Of a stretch of DNA of 13,287 nucleotides, positions 1-8,083 are shown piece after piece. The notes beneath the pieces were generated by a model, which saw only the letters and a list, made by a program, of their open reading frames with translations, was not told where the DNA came from and ran no database searches. Where the stretch lies: the NCBI GenBank assembly GCA_019155205.2, contig JAHNZQ020000308.1, forward strand, positions 686,530-699,816, read 5' to 3'. Each line of letters opens with the position of its first letter. The first letter of the stretch is position 1. A program made the position numbers and the translations under genes. This DNA comes from Gracilaria vermiculophylla. Its lineage: Eukaryota > Rhodophyta > Florideophyceae > Gracilariales > Gracilariaceae.

Positions 1-360
1 TCTCGCCCGTAACTTCGTCGGGATCACCTTTTGGAGAGCTCCATCCAGGGGGGCACGGCGTACCAGCACGCCGTCTCGGTCGACGTCGAATGACGATTTC
101 AAACTCCCCAGAGTGGCGAGGCACTTCTTGCAGTACGCATCCGTACTCTGCTTCTTCAGGAACTCCGCTACGGTAATGGGGAGAACTTCTTTCTCCTCGT
201 CAACAAGAGCCATCACCTCAGGGAGTCCACTGTACTTTCCTCCAGGTTCGCAGCATTCCAAACATTCTCCATCGGATCCTTCTTTTCCGTCGGCGTCATG
301 GATGACCAGACACGGGTTGGTGTCCTCCAAAGTTGTTTTATCTTCAGCGTCGTTGGAGAT
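1..360 (-). pseudogene. pol: pol: RNase H/integrase linker and integrase N-terminus (partial)
   Basis: This is the minus-strand continuation, in the same frame as the RNase H segment, after two adjacent stop codons (TAA at 364-366 and TGA at 361-363). It stays open to the window edge. The first part is an acidic linker (residues such as EDKTTLEDTNP and DADGKEGSDGE). It is followed by ITVAEFLKKQSTDAYCKKC and FDVDRDGVLVRR, the stretch that in Ty3/gypsy polyproteins precedes the integrase HHCC zinc finger. The zinc finger and the DDE core are not in the window. Integrase would insert the element cDNA into the chromosome. The family assignment rests on position and on the pattern of the segment, not on catalytic residues. 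Confidence 0.75.
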
Positions 361-363
361 TCA

Positions 364-1416
364 TTAGAGCGCGTCCGCTGCCTGGTGTTTGATGCCAGGC
401 CGGTGGACGATGTCGAACTCGAATTCCAGGAGACGTAACCTCCACCTTTCCAGGCGACCAGAAGCATCCGTCAAGTACATTATCCACTTCAGTGGTGCAT
501 GGTCCGTCCTCAAGGTGAAGCGCGTGCCTTCCAGGTGCGGGCGTAAAAGCAATACCGCCCACACGATGGCGAGACACTCGCGCTCCGAAGTGGAGTAATT
601 CCGTTCCGTAGGGGCAAGGCTGCGAGTCCAATACCCTATGGCTTAAAGTCCACCTTCAGGTTGTTCCTGTAGGAGGGCACATCCGACCTGGGTTTTACAG
701 TCGTCAGTGTGCAGCACCATTTTGCCCTGCCGCTTCGGCAATACCAAGATTGGTGGTTCTATTAGTCTCCTCTTCAGGGTGTCGAAGGCTTCGAACTCCT
801 TGACCGTCAAGAGAGCCAGTTGCGTCGGCTTGTCCTTCTCCAAGAGGCGATTTAACGGCGCCGCTATACGGGAAAAATTGGGTACAAACCTCCGGAAGAC
901 TTTAAACAATCCAAGGAAGGAGCGGAGCTCCGTCTGGTTTGTGGGATTGCAAGCTTCCTTAATGGCGTCTTGAGTCTTTCGCGAAACCTGTAGGCCGCCC
1001 GGAAGCACAACGTGCCCCAGGTAGTCCACCGACCACTTGAAAAAGAAACATTTCTCCAGCTTTAAGGTGAGGCCAGCATCCTTTAGGAGTTGGAGCACGT
1101 GCTTCACATGAATGAAGTGCTCCTCCACGCTGCGGGAGTATATGATGACGTCATCGATATACACCAAGGCGTACTGCCACTTCATCTTTGACAGGATAAT
1201 TTCCACCGCTCGTTGGAACGTAGCGGGTGCATTCTTCAATCCAAATGGCATCCTTAAGAATCTGACGATCCCACAGTGCGAGGTGAACGTTGTCTTATCC
1301 TTATCGGAGTCGTCCATCTCTATCTGCCAGTAGCTGCTGTTGGGATCCAGCGTGGAGAAAACGGACGTATCGCCTAAGGAGTCGATAAATTCATCCATAT
1401 GGGGTATCGGGTACAA
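364..1416 (-). pseudogene. pol: pol: reverse transcriptase palm/thumb and RNase H, interrupted by a stop
   Basis: RT copies element RNA into DNA and RNase H removes the RNA strand. The segment opens with YPIPHMDEFIDSLGD, then STLDPNSSYWQIEM, the FTSHCGIVRFLRMPFGLKNA block and the catalytic YIDDV box (YIDD at 1150-1161). The downstream KCFFFKWSVDYLGHVV and LRSFLGLFKVFRRFVPNFS blocks are typical of gypsy RT. RNase H follows: an HTDDCKTQVGCALLQEQ segment where the first catalytic aspartate belongs, TSERECLAIVWAV with the glutamate, and RTDHAPLKW. A TAA at 643-645 interrupts RNase H between ALLQEQPEGGL and AIGYWTRSL without changing frame. A second stop at 364-366 replaces codons after HQAADAL, where this family normally has a conserved serine. 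The left end of RT lies in another frame (next entry). Confidence 0.92.
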
Positions 1417-3182
1417 AAAAGTACCGTCACCTCGTTGAGCCGCCTGTAGTCAATATAGAACCTTAAGGAGTCATTTTTCTTCTTGACAGACACCACCGGG
1501 GAGGCCCATTCGGAATTGGAAGGCTCTATAACGCCCTTCTCCATAATCCGGTGGACCTCATCGCGTTCAAAGTCGCGCGCGTGGGGTCCGGCCCTCCTAG
1601 GGAGTTGATGTACCGGTTTCGCATCCGGTGTGAGCTGGATCCTGTGCTTGGCCAGGCTGACCTGACCCAGGCGACCAGTCCACATATCCTCAAAGGCGGA
1701 TAGCATCTCCACTATCCTATGGCGATACCCTTTGAAATCCTCGCCAATTTGGAGCTTTTCCTGCCAGGTGGCAGGATTCTCTTCCTCTGGAGCCGTTGAA
1801 GTCGCGTCTGTCTCCACATTGGCGATAGCATCGCGTTCCGCAAGGTCTTCCGCTTGTGGAAGATGAGCCAGTCCAGCAGGGGCGGGTAGTGCCAGCCCGA
1901 CGACACTTCCTTTCTGGAGCCGTAACGGCGACTCCTTAAGGTTAGCGAGCACAACCCTGAAGGGGACGTTCGGTATTACTTCCATAACACCGTTCGCCAT
2001 CATGGAGTGTTGCTTTGTCGTCAAGTGTGGACTCCCCTGTAGGAATGAAAGGCCAGATGCAGAGGTCTGCACCCAGACTTCGGCCTGACTCCTCGCGGGT
2101 ATTTCGATGCTCTTCACCACTCGGAGCTTATTCGACTGCGTCTTATTTGGAAGATTACCCACGTGACGCACGTTGGCGTCCGGTCCTGGAGATGCGGACA
2201 CGATACCTACAGAGGCGGCGTCATGAAACGTCCCCTTCGGCAGGCGTGGGTAGATTGCAAGTACATATTGATCCACAAAGGAAGTGCCCAATGGGCATTG
2301 TGCGGCCAAGTTGGTTGCCACGAGGAACCAAACTTTCACCTGTAAGGAGCCCAACCGGAGGTACAAGGGGATTGCGCCGAGGATGGATAATGCTCGGCGC
2401 GACGCATCGCGTACCGTCGGGAGCTTGCCAGTCCTCAAAAAGCCGAGAGCAGACCGTGGGAGCACGTCGGCGTGCACCAGATTGGGGCCAGCTCCGGTAT
2501 CGAGGATAGCGCGCACCGTGGTGGAGGCGAGCGAGGAACATCCTATAGAGGTGAAGACCTTGTAGTTCTCACGGCGGAGCGTGCAAACAGAATCCTCAAA
2601 GGTGTCAAAGGGGTCCAACGGGATTGGGGGGCCCGCCGATTTTGCATCGACGGAGCAGACGGCCTCTCCCCCTTTCCTAGAGGCGACCTCCGTGGAGCTT
2701 AAGCTCGATGTTAGAGAGCCCCACAGAGCCTCTACGCGTGGCTCTAAGGGTTCTCCTGGTTCAAGAGGGGCTGGGTTCCAAGCGGGAACGACTTCTACGG
2801 TTGTGCATCGCAATGCGACGTGTTCCCTTGAGGTGCAACCGGCTGGGACACCGCCACCTGCGTTGCGGGTGCCAGTGACAGTGGGACAGGCTGCACTCCC
2901 AGTAGAGCGCGGTAACCGTAGTTTCCTTGAGGGGAGCGGATGTCGCGATACGCGGTTCGATAACTTCCGCTCTCCGTTGGTGTGTCCTTCAGGTGCTGGA
3001 AGTTTTTCTCTCTTTTCTGCAGGATGGCGGCCCTCATTGCCGTGATGAGAGTGGTACAGTGTACGGGGTCTCGTGACAAGCAAAACCTGCAAGGTGGTGG
3101 ATAGCCTCGATGGGTTTGCAAATCGGACGCTCCTGTAGGATCCTGCCGAGGCATACGAAGTAGGAGGCGAGGGTTTCCTCAT
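1374..3182 (-). pseudogene. pol: pol: aspartic protease, beta-rich domain and N-terminal RT
   Basis: This long minus-strand frame carries the retroviral-type aspartic protease site AILDTGAGPNLV (DTGAG at 2487-2501), which would cleave the polyprotein. It is followed by a second flap-region half (ILGAIPLYLRLG). A beta-rich stretch follows (IEIPARSQAEVWV, VPFRVVLANL, LQKGSVVGLALPAP), of a kind seen between protease and RT in some Ty3/gypsy elements. RT then starts with HRIQLTPDAKPVHQLPRR and EWASPVVSVKKKNDSLRFYI. The frame leaves RT at about 1418-1425, inside a T6 run next to the LNEVTV motif. The RT continuation (YPIPHMDEF) is displaced by one base, most simply a one-base indel in the homopolymer. 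The first 100 or so residues overlap a zinc-knuckle-like frame of gag and are probably not protein in this frame. Confidence 0.88.
2795..3154 (-). pseudogene. gag: gag 3' part with zinc-knuckle-like motif
   Basis: A minus-strand frame one base off from protease contains PPCRFCLSRDPVHCTT followed by a basic helix (AAILQKREKNFQHLK). Closely spaced Cys-x2-Cys and His-Cys residues suggest a nucleocapsid zinc knuckle that binds element RNA, although the spacing is not the standard CX2CX4HX4C. The frame ends at 2795 while the protease frame continues, the usual arrangement when pol is reached by frameshifting from gag. With this many lesions nearby, an accidental frame change is equally possible. 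The third frame at about 3100-3200 also reads sensibly (SYFVCLGRILQERP), so two indels probably lie between the capsid part and the knuckle. Confidence 0.6.
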
Positions 3183-3197
3183 CCTAGACGGTGCTCC

Positions 3198-4740
3198 CTA
3201 ACAGGAGGCGTATGTGAGGGCAAGGGTCTCTTGTTCTCTTCCGAGCGTGAGCTCGTCGACCTCCTCCGAGGTGCTGGCGTCCAACGTCAGGGCGGATGCC
3301 TGACGGGTCCTTGAGGCCGCCAGTTTTTCCGAAAGTGAAGTATGGCTACGACGAGCGGCACGGTGGGTGTCCCCATAGGATTCCGCGAAACGTGCTAACT
3401 CCGTATAGGTGGTCTTTGGGTGCGTGGTCAAGTGATTACGCACCTTCGCGCGTATCGAGGGAAGGAGTCCCTCGACAAACAGCGACTTCAACCGCCGTTC
3501 GGAGTACACGTTCCCACACCGAAAGGCCTCCGCCAACAGTTTCTGGGAGAGCAGCGTTTTGGGTCATACCGGTACCTTGCCTATTGGAGGTGACTTCAGC
3601 GTCAGCAACGGCCATCACCTCGTCGTTGCGTACCGTTTTCGGAGAAAATCCACCACCTCCCGGTTTGTCGTCAAGATCTCCGTTCCAGGGCTATTGACAA
3701 TATTGCTCTCTCCCATGAGGCACGGTTGCACCAGCGAGTGTGCTTGACCTGCGAGGTATGATTGAAAGCAACAGACGGCGGCACCTTCATGGACGCCAAT
3801 GATATTACACGCTGAATGGAAGCGTGTTGTAAAATTCAACAGCGAGGTGGGGTCTGTATTAGAGAAAGAGTGCTTCTTCATCTGGATATCAATCCGGCGC
3901 TCGATCTTCGTGTGTCATTTAGCGACCGCCGAGTCATAAAGAGTAAAGCGATAATTCAACCTGTAATTGTAATAATTTACCACTTTGGCGAAGAGGTCTT
4001 TAAGCGGGACGACCTTCCTGACTCTTCTGCGTTTCTCCTTAGGAGGTATACTGTCCACCGAGCTGGAGCTGTTTACGGATTCATATTCTGAACTTCTCTC
4101 CGAATCGGTGTCTCACTTTCTGCATTTCTCCCTTCGTTTCTTTCAGCGTCTTTTCTTTTGGTTGTCTGGGTAATTGACGGTACCCCTGCTATCGCGATTC
4201 ACCCGAGGAGTATCCTATCCTTCTCTCTTTTGGTGAAGTACTTCGTAACTGGTATCCAATCCTCCGCCGGGAGGGACAGGTCCAGACGAATCCTAACAAT
4301 AATCCTGGTGTGTTCCCGTTTTCCTGCCCCAGTATTTTTTCCTCTTCTGGCGTAGAGGGCGGCAGTATCCTGTCCTTCTGTGCTCGGGGTCACCTTAGAT
4401 GTTGATAGAGGGAACTTCTCCTATACGGAATAATGACCTTGAAGCGCCGCTGCGGGGAGACGTTGCGCGGGTGGGGAACAATTCTTCGCACGGATAAAAT
4501 CTGAGGTCACCTCTAGGAAGGGGTCCGAATTTAGCAAGGCACCCACAGCACGGTGAGCACTCTCCGTAGTGCTTTCCTCCTCAAGAGCGTGGTGGAGCGC
4601 TCCGAAATGTGCCTCAAACTCTGCAGGAATTCTTTCGATCAGCTCCTGATGTGGCGGACGCGATGTCGTGTGCAGTTCTTCAACCTCCACGTCGACGCTC
4701 TGCAGAGAAGTAGTGGGGATTTCCGCTTCCTTCTGGTCAT
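3198..4740 (-). pseudogene. gag: gag: N-terminal and capsid region, frameshifted
   Basis: Gag forms the virus-like particle. The region between the primer-binding site and the zinc knuckle is mostly open but in alternating frames. The nearest ATG to the primer-binding site is at 4740, followed by a basic start (MTRRKRKSP). The frame then changes to an acidic helical stretch (HQELIERIPAEFEAHFGALH, about 4640-4580). A later frame has KRRRVRK (4014-4034) followed by PLKDLFAKVVNYYNYRLNYR. A TGA at 3915-3917 is followed by a capsid-like helical part (PTSLLNFTTRFHSACNIIGV; AEAFRCGNVYSERRLKSLFV; ELARFAESYGDTHRAARR) down to 3198. The capsid end matches the general pattern of retrotransposon gag proteins. 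The N-terminal half is assigned by position only. A stretch around 3540-3630 is in a third frame. Confidence 0.7.
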
Positions 4741-4766
4741 GCACTCTCCCAAAGCGATTCTTAAAA

Positions 4767-4784
4767 CGCTCGGCAGAAGAGCCA
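4767..4784 (-). other. Candidate tRNA primer-binding site
   Basis: One base inside the 5' LTR, the minus strand reads TGGCTCTTCTGCCGAGCG. The plus strand therefore ends in CCA, like a tRNA 3' end. Position and the leading TGG fit a minus-strand DNA primer site of an LTR retrotransposon. Which tRNA it would match cannot be told without the host tRNA set. Confidence 0.6.
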
Positions 4785-4785
4785 G

Positions 4786-5339
4786 TAAGGTACTGTCATT
4801 TCTCCTCTCGAGGTAGTAAAGCACAACGTCCGTTAGGAGTTTTTGTTGACTCCTAAGGCCCGTGTTCCTAAAGGTGGTCTCCGGTATCCGCTGTCGCAAG
4901 CCGGGGGAATTCTGAAAGGAGATCCGCAAACACCAAGCGGAGGGGGAGGTTCACTGGGCGGACAATGCTCTTACAAGCGCTGCTATGATGCGACCTAGGG
5001 ATCGGCGGCTTAGAAACCTGCTTAGATCGACGAGAGACTCCAACCGGAAAAGTAGAAGAAGACTCAAGGGTGCTTGTCTTTACTTCCCCAGAGGTGGAGC
5101 TCAACCGGCAGATTAAGTATAAAGCCGGGAGCCCGCCTCGGCAGGTTTCGCTAATGTACTAACTACCTGCATAAATAATCTAAAATAAATAATAATTCTA
5201 CTGTCCATTTAGGATACTATCGCGCACGCGGGCGGAATTATGCACCACGTGGCTCAGTTAATAAAATACAAGCCCTCCTTAGAAATATTATACCTTTAGG
5301 CCACACCACCGTTTTTCCCTTAGGAGCCACTGTACTACA
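4786..5339 (-). repeat. 5' LTR of the Ty3/gypsy element (LTR copy A)
   Basis: Read on the minus strand it starts TGTAGTACAGTGGCTCC at 5339. It aligns along its whole length with the copies at 5653-6223 and 9875-10459, and its first part with 13058-13287. The inner boundary at 4786 is placed by alignment with the copy that has a target duplication. There the terminal CA of the family reads TA (...GTACCTTA), followed by one base and then the primer-binding site. The length is 554 bp. It contains a TATA-like core, a CCACGTGG palindrome, and a GC-rich segment (GCCGAGGCGGGCTCCCGGC, about 5130-5148) conserved in copy D. Confidence 0.88.
5245..5300 (-). promoter_or_regulatory. LTR core promoter: TATA-like box and G-box
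   Basis: On the minus strand, about 40-95 bases into the LTR, GGCCTAAAGGTATAATATTT (TATA-like core complementary to 5284-5292) is followed downstream by the perfect palindrome CCACGTGG at 5245-5252. The TATA region is flanked by CCTAAAGG and CTAAGGAG, which are near-palindromic. The G-box is identical in the solo LTR at 9875-10459 (10366-10373) and one base different at 6130-6137. Such CACGTG cores are bound by bHLH and bZIP factors in many eukaryotes. Function here is inferred. Confidence 0.5.
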
Positions 5340-5652
5340 GCCAGGATTCCTAAGGAGACTTTAAAGGTCCTCCAGTCTGACAGCCAATTTCTGAGGAGCG
5401 CTGCGCTAGCTGCACGCACCGATGGAGTCCGACGCTTGAAGGTCCTGTGGGGGGGGGGTACCAGTACAGGTTTCCATTGGGGCTTCTGAGGGGTTCATAA
5501 ACAAATAGGTCCGGGGTCGTTTCCTTCTACTTCCGAATCCTCCAAAGGAAGAATTCCACTGTTGGGTTCCGATCGATGCAGACTAAAAACGCTGTTCTTC
5601 CTTGACTCTCATGATTCCTTTAGGAAGCGGCCTTTTAAGTCAAGGGTCCAGT
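5340..5652. other. Non-coding spacer between two LTRs
   Basis: No convincing ORF or RNA is visible between the 5' LTR and the solo LTR. The stretch is GC-rich like the element and contains a run of ten G (5449-5458) and repeated CCTAAGG/CCTTTAGG-like words. It could be an old retroelement fragment into which the element at 1-5339 inserted, but no protein similarity was found. Confidence 0.5.
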
Positions 5653-6223
5653 TTTGGTACCTTCAGTTCACCTTTCGAGGTGGTAGCACATAACGTCCGT
5701 TAGGAGTTTCTGGTGACTGCAAAGGCGCAAGGTCCTAAAGGTGGTCTCCGGCAATCACGGTCACGATCCAAAGGAATCCTGAGAAAGGGTTCGCAAGCAC
5801 CAAAAGAATAAGGGGTTTCACTGGGCGGACAACGCTCCTACAGACGCTGCTATGAGGCAACTTGGGGATTGGCGGCTTAGACACTTGAAGACGTGCAACA
5901 AGAGTCTCCAACCGTAATAAGTAGAAGAAGACTCAAAGGTGCTTGCTTTACTTTCTTAAGATGTGGAAGTCAACCGGCAGATTAAATACCGTGCCGGCAG
6001 CCCGCCTGAACAGGTCTCACTTCTGTAATAACTCACTTCTGTAATAATTATATGCACCAAATAAATCTAATTTATCTAATTTCTACAATTTCTCGGGAGT
6101 ACTGTAGCATATGCGGGACTAGTAATGCACCGCGTGGCTCAGTTAATTAAATACAAAACCTCCTTAGAATTATCGCTTCTTGAAGCCACACGACAATATC
6201 ACCTATAGATCCACTGTACTACC
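5653..6223 (-). repeat. Solo LTR (copy B), worn
   Basis: It aligns end to end with the LTRs at 4786-5339 and 9875-10459. Shared blocks include TTAGGAGTTT, CTGGGCGGACAA, GGCGGCTTAGA, AGTAGAAGAAGACTCAA, CAACCGGCAGATTAA and GCGTGGCTCAGTTAAT. It has the same outer limits as they do, with no internal retroelement sequence recognisable beside it, which is the mark of LTR-LTR recombination. Both terminal dinucleotides have mutated (plus-strand ends TT...AC+C instead of TG...CA). The flanks CCAGT (5648-5652) and GGAGT (6224-6228) share only three of five bases, so the target duplication is lost or eroded. A duplicated 16-base phrase, CTCACTTCTGTAATAA, appears twice around 6017-6045. Confidence 0.82.
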
Positions 6224-6470
6224 GGAGTCACTAACAGTGTGGCTTCTACATCGACATTGTCGCCATTCAAGGGCTTCTCGAGCTTCGAGAAGTTTTGCAG
6301 CATCTCTTTTTGCGCCACTGCTAAAAAAAAGTATTGAGCACTTCAGGGTCGGTTCACTCCATTTGGAAAAGAGGGAGACTAGCTCGAAAAGCTTCCGCTC
6401 AATCTTGCAGCCTATCAATCTCAAGCACTGCTTCAAACAACCTCACTCGCTTTTTTGAGGCTTCCGCAAG

Positions 6471-7250
6471 CTAATCAATTCTTAACGCCCTGCGGTTGAT
6501 ATCTTCAGCAATCTGCAGCGAATGTTGGCCTCGTTTCAGAGATTTGACACCAAGTACGCGCTCATGCTGCATCTTATTATGCTTGGCTGCACGGACGGCT
6601 TTCACGTTGTCTTTGTTTTTGTCGGGAGTCTGCGACTTCTCCTCAGAGTCGTCCACGTGAGCAGCCGCGCCGATGTCCCCGTCTCCATGTGTGCCTCTCG
6701 AAGAAGATACAGAATCATAGTAAGAGCTTACTGTAGACGCTTGTCCTATCTATAAGCCCTTCGTCGTTCCCAAATAGTACAGTGATTTATTATACTTAAA
6801 CTCTCTTGCAATTTTCTTTTCATGATAAACGTTCCCAATAAAGTCGTGTACAGGACGCCGAATCTCTGCTTTTGCAGGTGCATATTCTGCATTATAAAGC
6901 GCCTCTGCAATACGTATATTATCCAATACAGTAGGCGCTCCAGTGAGGTTCAATGACATGATCTGCAAGACTAGCCCATCAAGTTGCACCCAATCCCGCT
7001 TGACCTTGCGAAAAATTTGCAACAATGCATTATCTTTGCGATGCAGGCCTTGCGGTGGCAGAACTGCCTCCATTCGACTACGCTCACGAGCCTCTCTCAA
7101 ATCCTTCACTATAGTGCTCCATCCATCGCCAAACTTTTTCTTGAAGTCCGCCGCTGTCAAATCATTTCCTTGCTTTACCTCTACCTCCCGCGTAAACGCT
7201 TTGCAGCCCCATACAAATTCGAGTTCTGCCCACGCATTGACAGACCTCAT
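6471..7250 (-). pseudogene. Decayed transposon-companion-like protein (NAM/Myb-like architecture)
   Basis: One minus-strand frame runs from an ATG at 7250 to a stop at 6471, broken only by a TAG at 6750-6752. The first half (166 residues) starts MRSVNAWAELEFVWGCKAF and contains FKKKFGDGWSTIVKDLRE, FRKVKRDWVQLDGLVLQI and VLDNIRIAEALYN. The second half is hydrophilic: a Ser/Asp linker (SSYYDSVSSSRGTHGDGD), SEEKSQTPDKNKDNVKAVRA, then helical KHNKMQHERVLGVKSLKRGQ. The layout (N-terminal DNA-binding-like domain with a conserved Trp, acidic linker, Lys-rich motif, coiled coil) recalls the NAM-associated and Myb/SANT-like proteins linked to plant and protist DNA transposons. No diagnostic residue proves it. 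Coiled-coil-like text (LFEAVLEIDRLQD; SGAKRDAAKLLEAREALE) continues in changing frames to about 6230, where the solo LTR begins. A better start may be ATG at 7452 (MSSKKRAG), with frame breaks between. It could be an intron-containing gene rather than a pseudogene. Confidence 0.5.
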
Positions 7251-7252
7251 AC

Positions 7253-7588
7253 TCTTCGAAAAACAACTGCCAAGTCGGGAGAAGAGTGCGAGAATACAGT
7301 GGCACAGTAGAAACAAATGTATTCTTGGGACTTTAATAGCCTCACGAAACGAGCCTCAGAAATACGGGGGGCTGTCTCGTCTGGGTGCGCGTGCTCGTCT
7401 TGTGCACGGCCACTAAGTACTTTTATTAACCTGCTCGCTTTTTGCTAGACATATGACAGAGGTGCGTTCCTCAAGTCCCGCGTTTTCTGCGATGAAACCC
7501 CACGCAAACCCGTTTCGCTGCTGTGCGCAGATGGGGCCGAACTCGCACATTCCGAAGTTGAAATTGAAGTGGGACTCGGCCGGCTAGG
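7253..7588. other. Upstream region of the 7250 gene, possibly its lost 5' exon
   Basis: On the minus strand an ATG at 7452 gives MSSKKRAG and then two stops. A different frame stays open from about 7425 to 7254 (containing SEARFVRLLKSQEYICFYC). This could be the missing N-terminus of the decayed gene displaced by an indel or a short intron. The GT directly after the AGCA of MSSKKRA would allow a 5' splice site. Nothing else is recognised. Confidence 0.25.
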
Positions 7589-7707
7589 ATCCAAATCGGC
7601 AAGATTTGGATTCAAAAACCGGGTGTAAAATATAATCCTAATCCAAATTTTTGGATTGGACCACGGGTGAGGCCGATTTACGGTTTGAAATCCTAAAAGA
7701 AAGGATT
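7589..7707. repeat. Cluster of ATCCAAA/TAATCC inverted repeats
   Basis: Three small inverted repeats use nearly the same word. ATCCAAATC/GATTTGGAT (7589-7597 and 7603-7611) is perfect with 5-base spacing. AATCCAAA/TTTGGATT (7640-7647 and 7650-7657) is perfect with a 2-base centre. AATCCT/AGGATT occupies 7689-7694 and 7702-7707. TAATCC also occurs twice in tandem at 7633-7644. The density over about 120 bases looks like a multi-site protein-binding array or the remnant of a small non-autonomous transposon. Confidence 0.55.
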
Positions 7708-7841
7708 GGAACGTGAATACTTACACTGGTTGAGATATTCTAATGCTACGGGCTGGAATTTCTAAGTACTTCTGTCCCGGAATTACATTTCTTGAAACGA
7801 AGATTAGCTTCAATAAATACAAAGAAGTTCTATAAAATTAT

Positions 7842-7985
7842 ATGCGACTAATTAAATATTGTTGTTATGGAGAAATGTTTATTAAAAAGAAAGACAATGC
7901 GCTTGTGCACAATTGGAATTTAGTGAAAAATTGGCTACAAGAATCCGATGCACAGACTGTTTCAGAAACATATGATATGCTATGA
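7842..7985 (+). pseudogene. Tc1/mariner-like transposase fragment around the second catalytic Asp
   Basis: A 47-codon plus-strand frame from ATG 7842 to TGA 7983-7985 contains KKDNALVHNWNLVKNWLQES. In Tc1/mariner transposases the second catalytic aspartate sits in a QQDNAPxH motif followed by a helix of just this kind, so DNALVHN and the following NLVKNWLQ are read as that region. Upstream sequence with the first aspartate was not found. Downstream, other frames hold only vague similarity (GLLYAYRNGF). It is convergent with the transposase pseudogene at 8084-9119 and may be the left half of an element interrupted by it. Confidence 0.5.
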
Positions 7986-8083
7986 AATTTAAAAAAAAAG
8001 ACATCATAGGTCTACTATACGCCTACAGAAATGGGTTTCAGAAAACATTTACGTAAAAAATTTGTTTCAAGAGCATATTTTCA

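Larger units (their letters stand above)
1..5339 (-). mobile_element. Ty3/gypsy LTR retrotransposon, degenerate, 3' end outside the window
   Basis: Read on the minus strand, the order is LTR, candidate primer-binding site, gag, aspartic protease, reverse transcriptase, RNase H, integrase start. The order RT-RNase H-integrase identifies Ty3/gypsy (Metaviridae-like) rather than Ty1/copia, where integrase precedes RT. The element begins with TG at 5339. The integrase core and the 3' LTR lie beyond base 1, so neither the element length nor its target duplication can be read. The 5 bp outside the 5' LTR on the plus strand are GCCAG (5340-5344), which a matching 3' flank should repeat. The coding part has at least one frameshift and several stops, so this copy cannot make a full polyprotein. 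Long open stretches and preserved active-site motifs suggest moderate age. Confidence 0.93.

Noticed and set aside
2015..3045. Several long plus-strand ORFs opposite pol
   Set aside because: They are antisense to the protease region with its DTGAG motif and have no recognisable domains; GC-rich coding DNA commonly leaves such open antisense frames.
4700..4784. tRNA gene suggested by the CCA-ending sequence on the plus strand
   Set aside because: No cloverleaf arms or T-loop upstream; it fits a primer-binding site beside the LTR instead.
4868..5104. 78-codon minus-strand ORF with a similar reading in the other LTR copies (ATG present in copy C), first read as the gag N-terminus
   Set aside because: Copies B and C have LTR-type end points, one with a target duplication, so this region is inside the LTR. 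The frame is broken in B and C. Similar reading only reflects shared DNA.
5449..5458. Run of ten G as a possible quadruplex
   Set aside because: A single run without further G-tracts close by; also prone to sequencing error.
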